Shown here: positions 34,800-45,189 of the stretch, piece by piece | Layout of the letters: every line of letters begins with the position of its first letter | Numbering within the stretch: position 1 is the first letter of the stretch | Origin: Ustulina deusta | Lineage: Eukaryota; Ascomycota; Sordariomycetes; Xylariales; Xylariaceae | Assembly: GCA_023159155.1 (NCBI GenBank) | Contig: JAJNNX010000048.1 | Span: 124,001 to 188,000 of the forward strand | Length of the DNA stretch: 64,000 bases | Direction: 5' to 3' | Program-made: the position numbers and the translations under genes | Notes under the pieces: model-generated | Seen by the model: the letters and a program-made list of their open reading frames with translations, nothing else | Told to the model about the DNA's origin: nothing | The model's database searches: none

Positions 34800-37689
34800 G
34801 TTTAAACGAAAGGAGTATGTTCATTCAAAAAGTCCCTGTTCGTTTCTAGAAAGCCTGAACAGATATCCAGGGTAGTGAGGGGAAACTATATATAGTCTGG
34901 TCTGTTCCTCCGTATTATAGGTATATTCACTGCCAAAAGGAGAAGAAAAAAACCCTGCATGCAGATATTGGCATCAGGCGCATACGCAACAATCGACAGG
35001 GGCTCTTGAGAACTATTGGTTGAGCTGATGCGGTGATGGCTCCGCGCTGGGCTCCCGGTCTCGATGTCACACGTGGTGATGCCGATCATCTTACGAGATA
35101 TCTACCACATATGAACGCAAGATAGAAACAGGGCTTGGGACAGCAGATAATTAGACAAATAGGTTTCTAATCCAGACGGGATGTTGGACACAATAGTAAA
35201 GAATGACACGGGTGGGCACAAGACGGCAGCAGATTTATTTACCGAAAGCGCCAGTGAAGAGGACATAATTCTAAATTTTCAGCTATATCCGCTGGTCATA
35301 TTGCGGTGGAGTAGTTGAAAACGACGCCGTGGTGATGTCACTATTCGTGGACGACCAAGGCAGCAGCGCAGTGGTTAGCTCAAGTACTTGCAGATACGGA
35401 AGAGTACTTCGACTAATGCCTAACGGGTTATCTGGAGTACCAGATAGGTCGTCGCTCTCCAAACCCCCGCTCGGCAATGTATAGTAGGAGGGTAACGAAA
35501 AAGTGATTCGAGTGACTGATCATTCCGCACCTAAACCCGCAAAACTCACCCTTTTCACTTCTAGAAATCCCAACACCTGCTTATTGGAAAAAGTTTTATC
35601 AAAAAGGGAAGGAAGATTTTTTTTTTATCTATTTAATTGTGACAGTAAGAAAGATAGTGTAAATAGTGATATATTAAAATATTTAATTTTATATCGTGGT
35701 AAATCTATCATGTAAGTGCTAATTGTTCTTTTTTTCTTCCTATCATTAGCAACAGACTTTACAATAAGAAAAAAGGGTTTCTTGAAACTGACGGGTAAAT
35801 TCAGTCCAAACTCGTTTTTGCTCAAAACTTTTGTCCAAACAATGGACGTTCTCCAAATGGTATTGGAGGCTCAGGTTGCGCCAAGAGGACTGCCGTCTCG
35901 TGTTGTAGTGCCGGCAGCATCAATATATATATATTCATGTCCTCGTGAAATACGATAGATGTTAGGCATCCACGTAGCCCCCTTGCTGCTCCGGGTCTTA
36001 TTTGAACTCCGTGGCCGTCTACTGTGTACTTGCTTGTCCCCAGCGTCTTTTACCGGGCCTCTCCTTTCAGACTTGCGCCCCGAGCCCTTTGACTTTTTTT
36101 CATCTCGTCTAGTTTCGCGCGTTTATCTGCTCAATTTCCATGCCATCTTTGCGGCCACTATATTTCTTAGTTATGTCCTCATAACTCTTGGACACGCACA
36201 AAATTTGCATTTCAAAATAGAGAACCGTGCACAGTATTTGCGGCATATAAGACGACATCTATTCTCATCTACTAGATCTGCTCCGTTATCATCTAATGCG
36301 GCTCAGCAGACCGTTGTAAGGGCCAAAGTTCAATAGAAAGGGCCATCGTTCGTGAAACGTCGCAGCAAACAAACCATTCCACAGGAAGAATAACTTCTCT
36401 CTTAGAAAGACTTTTAAAATCTCAGCGTATGAATACTTAGATAAGTGGTTCTCTGACCCAACAGGCCTAGCCTTGCACGGACCGCCAACCCCTTTATAAG
36501 GTGTCGGCAGTACGCGCTAGAGGCAAAAAGATTCCTCTCCTCTTCACCACTCTTTTCGCGGCCGTGCCTACAACAGGCAGCGCGGAAATTTTAGTCTAGG
36601 TTACGTGTGGCATTAGTTTTTCCCCTCTGCAAACGGGCACGCCAAGTAAACGGGGGGTTTTCTCAATATCGCGTGCTTCTAGTTTACTCATATACTTACT
36701 TGGCTTAACTCGAGGCTCTTGGCCGGCCAAACTAAGCGTATACCAAGCTAGAAGTATAACAAATGCAGACCTTCCTACCTGATAGCTATAAACCTAACCT
36801 AGTTCGTGCAGTACTCGACCGTCTTGCAGCATACTAGCTAAGTTAGACCTATAGCTAATAAAAAAAGAAATAAACAATGTTGAAAGCATAAGTTTCCGCA
36901 GCTAATAAGCCTAGATTAGTTCATATAGTTAGCTGCTTTATAGTATAGTAGCTAAATTAGTTTTATGATAGCTTATATATGTTTAAAAGATTTAGTTAGA
37001 ATAGATAGAAAAATAGATTGTTGGGTTATTTATATTTATTTGTAGTTTAGGCAGCTAATAGGCCTGGCTTATGCTCCCCTACTATATGTGTTCCTAAACC
37101 CCCCTTTGCGCAGTGTCTGTTGAGTGCATAGATGCCTCAGGGTAGTTCTCGAGCCATAAATAGATATTATTCATATCGGAATTGAAGCACTAAGCTATGC
37201 ATGGTCCAACTACCAGCCAAAAACCTTGATAAGATTGATAATGTGGTGCTTACTTGATCAAGAGAAGCATAATAAGTTATTGGCAAAGAAACAACTCACT
37301 AGTTAATCACTAGGTGTGCGTATGTCCATCGCAAAGGTTGTTGCCAGTATATGAGTCTGTTGATTTGGTGGCTAGGCTAGACTTATACAGCCACTTATGG
37401 CTGTATAGACTACCTTAGCGTTAGAGGCTATTGGCCATAGAGTCAATAACTAGACTCGTATGTGGGTACTTGATTACTGAACCTCCCACAGATGTAGGGG
37501 GCTCTAACTGGGTGGTTAATAGTCACCTGGCACCCAACGACAATATCTAAATCACCATATCTCCCTCGCACTACTTATTTATGAAGTTGTAGTTCTCGTG
37601 CTATCAATTTCACGTTCTGAGACACATACCTAAGGATAAGCAAGGCTTGAAAAATAAACAATAACAAGACTTCCATATCCTTAACAATT
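34800..37689. other. 2.9-kb gene-poor, partly AT-rich region
   Basis: Includes the transcription-factor promoter (34.8-35.5 kb), a very AT-rich stretch at about 35.58-35.80 kb, and a second one at about 36.74-37.06 kb with decayed repeat copies (see the repeat entry). A 125-codon plus-strand frame at 35959-36336 has one hydrophobic segment but no recognisable family. No gene is supported. Confidence 0.45.
36791..36975. repeat. Pair of diverged direct repeats with RIP-like differences
   Basis: The segment 36791-36856 and the segment 36908-36973 share a common layout: CCTA..TTAGTTC..., then a central GCAGCATA/ATAGTATA element, then TAGCTAA(G/A)TTAG and a final ATAGCT. Many differences are C-to-T or G-to-A in the second copy: TTCGTG versus TTCATA, GCAGCATA versus ATAGTATA, CTAAG versus CTAAA. 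A third, weaker partial copy (GCAGCTAATAGGCCT) begins near 37050. They are probably relics of a longer decayed element. Confidence 0.4.
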
Positions 37690-38641
37690 CTACGGGAAAA
37701 TGCTCGTCAAGACGTCCCCATACTGCGAATACGACAGCCCATTCTTCTCAATATCATAATCGTTCCAATACCCGCCACCAGCAAGACCCCCTGCCGAATT
37801 CCAACTGGTGAACTTGGTAATAGCCTGCGCAACAGTAGTGCCCTGCGAGGGCTTCGAGTCGTTTGTGACCCAAACAAGTGGAACAACCTTGAGGCCGAGG
37901 GTACTAGCCCAACCAGCAGGGTTGTTTCCCGCGCCGCCATCATAGCACTGCAAGTAGACACGATCAAGCAGTAGATTTGGGTCTGCCAGCCCGGCATTAG
38001 CCTGGCTAATAAGCGAAACCCAGAAGCCAGAATTCGTGTACGGCGCAATGGTGTACTTATACCCGATCTGGCCTAACATTTTGGCAAACGTGACTGTACT
38101 GCTGACGTCGTAGAGAGATTCGTCATCGTTATTCACGGCATCGAGGCTCCACGCCGTTTTCAGGGCGGCGAAGTTGCGGTACAGCGGTGTTGAAGGGCCC
38201 GGTCCCGGATTTGCCATTAAATCCTGTACATGCTGCGAGTTCATCGAGATCTCAATGCGGTTGATCCCCGTCGTCCCCGTCTTGAACGACTGGACTTTCG
38301 CGGCTAACGCGTCGCCACCTACGTACGTCCCATTCGATGCGGCGAGGACATCGCTACTCCCCGGCGTATTCGAGTAATACTTTCAGCGATTGCGTTAGCA
38401 ACATGAATACTTGCTAGAGTTGTCATACGATTACCATTATATCCCCATTACCCAAGATCCCGACACCGAAAATCATCACACTATTAAATCCAGACGTCTT
38501 AAGCGACGTTGTATCTGATTTCATCACATCCTTGAACAAGTATATGCTCCTGATACTGGACGCAGCTTGGTTGAGAGCCAAGGCAAAGGGCTGGAAGAGA
38601 AGCTCGATGAGCAGTGCTCTAAAAAACACAGAGTACTTCAT
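37690..38641 (-). CDS. Small secreted protein of a fungal family of unknown role (298 aa)
   Basis: Two exons, 38641-38435 and 38379-37690, with a 55-bp intron (GTAATCG...CGCTGAAAG). Joining gives GNGDIMYYSNTPGSSDVLA. The start, MKYSVFFRALLIEL, opens a typical signal peptide of about 22 residues ending near FALA. The mature part has conserved-looking blocks SVMIFGVGILGNGDIM, RIEISMNSQHVQDLMANPG, WSLDAVNNDDESLYDVS, DRVYLQCYDGGAGNNP and GGYWNDYDIEKNG. I believe these belong to fungal proteins often labelled coagulation factor 5/8-type or glycosyl-hydrolase-18-like. The layout (beta-strand motifs with DAVNNDDE, YDGGAG and WNDYD) fits a TIM-barrel hydrolase fold, but no catalytic DxxDxDxE motif is present. 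Activity is unknown. Secretion is well supported. Confidence 0.82.
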
Positions 38642-39268
38642 TTTGTAAAGCTTCTTCTGATTGCTATTCCTCAGGGACCCGAGGTTATGCAGCTCATAGA
38701 TAAGTAAATAAAGTCTGCTAGATGTGGCGAGATCAATATTTATAAATGCGTAGGATGCGACTTTAATGACCCCAAACTTAATACTCAAAATCTTAATTGG
38801 CGGTAACCCGACACCCTACCTGACATCAAAAGAACCTCTCCGACCCCTCACTAATAGTAGGAAGGGGTTGAGGTCCATAAGCGGAATGTCACAACCTATA
38901 TAGCGTTTAGCCGATGGAGATTGGTGGAAAGACTCCTGACTTATCCTAGTAATGCGACGTTCCCCTCCATTTTCCCGGAGATGTAGCTACGCAGTAAGGA
39001 AACTCACATCGTCAAATCTCTTGGCGGTCGGGGTTGAAATAGGCTAGCAATGACTATACATTGGTCACTAGAACGGCCAATTACATTGCCAAGAATCGAT
39101 GGGACGACCTAGGCCCATAAGAATGTTCATAGGTTGCAGACTGCGAGAAGTAAAATAGCTTGTCGAGTATATATGTCCGACCCAAATCGTACACAAGGTA
39201 GCTAGCTAAGTCTGTCCCGCGCGGTCGGTTCCTCAGCCCCCCCTTCTAAAAAAGTATTATTACAAGAG
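38642..39268. other. Intergenic, no gene seen
   Basis: Upstream region of the secreted-protein gene and downstream flank of the permease gene. No coding frame or RNA recognised. Confidence 0.5.
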
Positions 39269-41219
39269 TTAGAAGCTCTCCCAAAGCTTCCGCCACCATG
39301 CCTGGGATTTGTCGTCCTGTGCAGGCTCTCTAACTTCCTCCAGATCACGCCGCCGTCCTGACTGAAGATCTATCTCATCCAATCGCCAAAAGTGAGTCTT
39401 ATTCCACAGTTTGAACGCCACATAAATAATGGGGAAGAGCGGTAGGAGAATATAGGCGTCCACGAAGTTCCCGGCGTTGAAAGGCGCAAAACTCGTCCAA
39501 CCCTGTACAAAAGCGAGAAAAAGGTTGGCGAAGAGCCCGAACCACGCGTTCCAAGGAAACCAAAGTGACTTGAAAGGGAGATCTTCAACTTGATAACCCT
39601 GTGCTTGCCAAGCTTGCCGGAACCGAATGTGAATCAATGAGATCGATCCCCAAACGAGAAACGTACCAACACCTGATAGGTTCACGATGTACGAGTAAGC
39701 ATTCGCAGCGCCAGAGGAGAGGTTAAGCAGTGATAAGGCGCCAAAAAGATTGGCAAATATGATTGCAGGAACTGGTACACCGCGTCGGTTTGTTCGTCCG
39801 AGGAACTTCGGTGCTTTTCCATCCTGAGCCATGAACAAGACGGTCCGTGATGCAATGTAAATTGAGCTATTGATTGCCGATATGCAGGTGACTAGGATGA
39901 AGGCGTTGATAAGATGGACGCCACCCTCCCATCCAGCATTCTGAATGGCGATCGTCAGAGGGCTTTTCAGCGCGCGACTACTGCCGTTGATAAGACTATC
40001 GGCGTTCGCTGGACATGTGAGCCCAAAGAAGAACGCGGCTCCAAGATAGACGAAGATGATGCGCCCGAAGACCTGGCGAATGGCTAGTGGCACAGCTACG
40101 CTGGGGTTCCTCGTCTCAGTAGCAGCTATCGCAACAGATTCAACTCCAACATAAAAAGTACTGCAGAAGACGAAGACCTGCGCAACACCAGCAAACCCAT
40201 TTGCGAAGGCTCCGGGGTCATGCCAGTAACGAAAACCAATGGCATCGGCTCCCTTAACTCCCCCAGCAGCGTAGCTAGGGAGATTAGCTTATGGGCGGAT
40301 TGCCTTGGATAAGGGGGAAACTCACATAATAGCAAAAATATAGTATGCGATTAAACCTGCCACTTTCACAAGAGCAAGCCAGAACTCGGCCTCTCCAAAG
40401 CTCTCAACTCCGAGAAACTGGAAACCGAGGAATGCAGACTAGGCGTGATGTTTAGAAAGAATCCGTTATACCCATGAAACTCAACCTACCCATAGAAGGA
40501 GAAAGTAACCCCAGATAGGAACTTTATCGCTCCAAAACGAGAGGATACTCGTGACGGCATTATACTCGTTTGCGAGCACCGCAAACCAGATGATGAAATA
40601 ATTCCAACCAACTGCGGTGCTGAACGCCGGATCAATTATTCGGTCGGCGAGCTTGATAAACGAGCCACCCGAGGGATACAACACAGTGATTTCTCCCAAG
40701 CTCTGCATAATACTAACGCAATGTTAGCTGTTATCATTCGCTACCACCCACCGACTAATGGTGGCGGTTACCGAGAGGAGTCTCCTCACCTGAATGCGAT
40801 AATGCCGATGACACCGAATCCGATGATGAGGGCCGCCGGTCCACCCTGACTGCAATTAGAACACTAGAGTCAGTAATGGCCGCAGATAGTAAGAATTCTT
40901 CAGAGTTTCGCGAGTTTCCAGGGCAGGAAGGGGCAGAATATGCCTACTTAGGCGACCCGTGGGCTCAAGACATGCTAAAAGGGGGGGAAATGAAAAATCG
41001 ACATGATTTCACTCACGCAAGCGCAACACCGGTCCCAACGAGGAGACCCGGGCCTATGATCCCGGCAAGAGCCATCATGCTCAAATGCCTTGTCTTCAAG
41101 GCCCTCTTGACGCCCGAGTCGGGGTCGATCACCTGGAAATCCAATTGATCGGAATCCACATCAAGCGGCCCCAAGGGCGCGCTCGAGTCCTTTTTGGGGG
41201 TCCCCATGTTCGATGACAT
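39269..41219 (-). CDS. Amino-acid permease, YAT/AAP family (534 aa)
   Basis: Twelve-helix plasma-membrane proton/amino-acid symporter. Five exons: 41219-41017, 40849-40790, 40712-40490, 40438-40326 and 40274-39269; introns are 167, 77, 51, 51 and 51 bp apart from one another as listed by the gaps, and the exons total 535 codons. The N-terminus is cytosolic and acidic. The first helix has the family signature RHLSMMALAGIIGPGLLVG, then GGPAALIIGFGVIGIIAFS and MQSLGEITVLYPSGGSF. Exon 4-5 joining restores AYYIFAIIYAAGGVKGADAIG and GFRYWHDPGAF. Later conserved blocks are ATETRNPSVAVPLAIRQVF, ASRTVLFMAQDGKAP and RRGVPVPA. In the seventh-helix region the usual GTELVGLAAAE reads VGVESVAIAATE, which could alter substrate choice. 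The specific substrate is not predictable. Confidence 0.93.
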
Positions 41220-43113
41220 ACGCCGCGGTTCTAGCGAAAGAGCAGAACGGGTAGCAACTCTAGGCGGCTATTGAAGACTGTCGAATCTGTCGACCGAGGG
41301 ACAGCCAACAACATATATAGAAATTTCGGCTGGAGAAGACCACCGTCCTGATAAGCAACGAAGTCGACGACCCGCCTCACTCGGAAGTAGGCCGGGGCAG
41401 TACTTACTGGCTGGGGATTTCAGTGGGGAGGTTTTCGCAAATTCGTCATGTGGCAGTACCTATCCTGGCACAATCCTGGGATGAGTCTCGATGGCGTGAT
41501 CGGCACTTCAATGAGGTACGCCCTGCATGCAAAAAAGCCATAACTTTCTTTTAAGCGAAACCTGATCTTTACCTACGTAATTCGATTACTCGCACCAAGC
41601 TGCCAAATGTTCCATGGACTGACTCACTGTATCTCGTAAAAGGAAAGAGGAAAACACGATAACCAGAATATTTGCAGATAGTTTAACCAACTTCAACTCT
41701 TTATCTGTAGCCTAGCGCACTGGGCGTAGTTATGCATCAGGATAACTACTTACTCAGTGTGACGGTGGTTACCAGATGAAAGCCATCCAGCGCAAAAGGA
41801 ATGAGGTTCGGACCGCTGGTTTGTTTTGTTGGAAGGCTTGCAACAATGGAGTAAATGACACAGCCACAGCAAATGTCCGTGAGCCATCGATATTCGAGAT
41901 AACCAGATTCTTTTCTCGAGTAGCAATTGGGCGGCAATTACATAGCTAAATCTTCTAATAGGTACATCACCGCTGTCGGCCGACTGGGTATAGACATCTT
42001 ATGCAACTAGGTACCAGTTTTGGTTGATAATCTTGGTTGCTAAGAGGCGATAAACATCTGCTGACATTTCCTTAACGCCCATGATATTCATCAGCGCGAA
42101 CGACCAGGTGTAGTAACTTACGTGTAGGGGCTTGCTAACGGTCCCATAAACTGATGATTCAGGGTTCTGTCAGGGCATCCGCGCCGATTCACCGCACGCG
42201 AGGTTTCGCACCGATTCTTAGATTTCGGCTATCTAGCCCGCATGTAGCGCTCGTCACCCTGACGACGCGCCAGACGTGGGCCGAACTTGATCGCCCGGCC
42301 GTATATCGGACATATCGGCCATCCAAAGCATACACTAGGTGGGATGCATTCGCAATCGACCCTCTTGGCGATATGTCAAACATGAATGTCACCTCAAATG
42401 ATACCTATATACATAGATGGCAGACGCGTAGACTTAGATACGATACTACCCGAAACGTATGATAGGGCTGAGCTCGATCCTCGCTGTGGCCTTACACTGG
42501 GTAGTGTATCTCTTAGTCGAACGGTCTGATCGCATACACTACTCGCGAGGACTTTCCTTTTTAGGCAGTATACCTCCGTCTTGTAAGTTAGCATGCGTCA
42601 TATCTGAGTAAGTCTTCGAGTTGTAGGCGCAACTCGACGATTGCTTTCAGCATCATTAATGGATTACGATATAGAGCAGGAAGGATGATCGGAATTAGGC
42701 AGGGTCTGGGTATACCCAGTGCAAGTATAAGGAAAGAAGAGTTCTAGAAACGACAGGTGCTAGATTACCTCCTCCGCTGTGCAGAATACCGATCTAGGTA
42801 TATCCTTGTTGAGTTTATCCTCGCTATTCACATATTGCTGTGAACATGAATTAGACTCCCCACAGCGGTGTTGAGGTCCGGTTCCACCCCCAACTGGGCA
42901 CCTCGTATTCACATTTCGTGTCGAGAAAAAAGGGATGAGGAAAGAAAAAAAAGATATGTCATTAAACCGCTAGGCTGCCCAACAGCTGATGAGCAACAAG
43001 AGGAAGTTTCATCATGTAAGTGATGCCACATTCACACGCACGAAGCCGAACCTCAATAACCGCGAAACTTTTGACCCCATTACTTTCACATCATTCGTGC
43101 ATTCATCGTACAT
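41220..43113. other. 1.9-kb intergenic region, no gene seen
   Basis: Holds the permease promoter and the 3' flank of the surface-protein gene. Short open frames exist (for example near 42154-42462) but show no conserved features. Confidence 0.5.
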
Positions 43114-45189
43114 TCAACTTCCATCAGTTCCTCTTATCGTCGTCGCCATTGTTGTTGCGGGCTGCTTTTCTCGTAAATCCATGTCACTTCTCTGTTGTTG
43201 TGGTGAGACGACCTGGAAGACTCCCTTGCTAGCAATGGCAGCGTATTTCCGCCGTCTCAAGAGGAAACTATCAAGTGACGAGAATTAGCGCCGCGATCAA
43301 AAAACTAGAGGGCGGAATGTGTCCACTGCCGACAACAAGGATGGGCGGATTGGGTTGGGTTACTCACTATATACCCGCCACCACAACAGCCAGGAAGGGC
43401 ACGCCGAGGCCAACACTGAGACCAATGATGAGTGGCGTGTTCACGCCGCCGACTTTGTCCGGGGGCTTATCATCAGATCCGTCACCTTTTCCTCCCGAAC
43501 CGGGCGTTGCCGTAGTTGAAGATGGTGACGGCGGCGGGGTATATGACACGGGACTCCCGGTCGTCGCAGCTACAGTCTTGATGTTCTTCCCGAAAGGAAT
43601 CGTCTTCGAAACCACGTCTTCTGTCGTCGCCGGGAAGGTAGCCTTCGAACCCGAGGGCACCTTAACGACTAGCGTCCTTGTGCTCGTGACTTTGGTTGTG
43701 CTCTGCAGGGATGCGGGACATTCGGTAAGTCCCGTCGATATACACACCAGGCCCGTGAATGTGACCTCGTCGCTAAGTGTCGTCGTTGTCATATTCTCAT
43801 CCGCTCTTGCAGCAACCGTCGGAGTGGGTGTGGTAATGATGGTGACAGAGGCAGTTTTCGTCGCAGATTGCGCGCACTCGTCAGCCAAAGTCGTGTAGAA
43901 GACTGGGATCTTCGTCGACGGGTAGGGACCCCATGTCTCGGGTCCAATAGCGAGTGTCGCACCGGCAGCAGCTCCGAGCGCGAGCTGATAGACTTGCTGC
44001 ACCCGCAACTCGCAGTCGCTGTCGTCCCCGTCTGGCACGGCCGTGATGTTCGTTGTGAACTCGGCCAAATCGGCGTAGACCAAGACCTCCGTGCCGGTGC
44101 TGACCGGTATGAACGGACTCAGCTCCTCATTTTCTAGGGAGATTCCCGCATGCATACCTAATCGCAGCCTTGCCGTGAGGACACCGTTCGCGCTCTGGAC
44201 GGTAACAGGAAGGAACGCGAAGGATCCCCCATTGCTGATGGTAAGGGTCAGTCTTTGTGGGCTTAAAGACACAGAACATGGTAAGGATACACGACCACGT
44301 ACAAGGTCACACTGGAAATGTTTTGACTGAAAAGTGAAAGATCCAGCGCCATCCCATCCTTGACTTGAATGTGTAGGCCACTGCTGATATCGATATCTGC
44401 ATCGACCCCTAAAATAAGGTCAATTGAGACAATAACCCCCACAAACGTCTCGCTGTCCACCGAGAGCCCAATTGGAGTATTGGTCGAGTAGAGATTGAGC
44501 GTATAGGTCGTGCCTGCTGACAAGACAGTATCTATTAACATGTAGAGCTCTAGGTCATCGAATTGGAATCGCAGGCGGCACTCGGGAATGTCGGGCACGT
44601 CGATATTGAAACTGATATTTAAGGGCGGGAAGCTAATATCGCTGAAGTCGAGATCGTCGGTCAGGTTCGCCAATAGTCCTGGGATTTCGTTGTCTAGGTA
44701 TGTAATCGCGGCGTCTGTAACATTCCTGATCTCCTCTCCGACATCTTTCGTGAAGTTCGTGATTGCTTGGGCGATATTAAAATCGCTGTCAAAGCCAAGT
44801 TCGGCCGTGACGAGCCCCTTTACATAGCATGTTGTGCACGTCACTTCAATCCCGGCCGATATCGATGCACCCCCTCCGGCTGCTACTTGGCCATCGCTAT
44901 CCGTGGGGTCAGATACGACTTCAGACTATCTTTATAGAGTAGCAGAAATGTTTTCTCACAGGCTGAACAGCGTGGCGCTATTCCAACTTTTCGCTATGTT
45001 TGTAGCATTTTTGGGGTTACTGTCGCGTCCTAGAAGCTTGCTATGTTGCAATGTCCTGGAGAGGACACGCAGGGCATCTAGCGATGACGAGACTCTTGGG
45101 GCATTGAGTTGGTGTGTCTTGTGAGCTGTACCTACGTCTGATACCAGTACCAGACCTAGGAAATATGAATATATATTTTTAATTTGCAT
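43114..45189 (-). CDS. Signal-peptide, single-TM cell-surface protein (614 aa)
   Basis: Four exons: 45189-44960, 44896-44303, 44234-43368 and 43267-43114; introns are 63, 68 and 100 bp, total 615 codons. The start MQIKNIYSYFLGLVLV gives a signal peptide cleaved near residue 22. The ectodomain has a CTTCYVKGLVTAEL block (about residues 95-110), IPECRLRFQFDDLELYM, and, after joining exons 2 and 3, SSVTFNGGSFAFLPVTV. A Thr/Ser/Pro-rich stalk follows (about residues 410-540). One transmembrane helix (LIIGLSVGLGVPFLAVVVAG) ends in the stop-transfer run FLLRRRKYAA, which lies across the last intron. A tail of about 45 residues is cytosolic. I recall similar fungal proteins of unknown function but no family name. 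The topology is that of a wall-associated sensor or adhesin; that role is inference. Confidence 0.8.

Noticed and set aside
35959..36336. 125-codon plus-strand frame with one hydrophobic segment
   Set aside because: Lies in decayed AT-rich surroundings and matches no family; no supporting gene structure.
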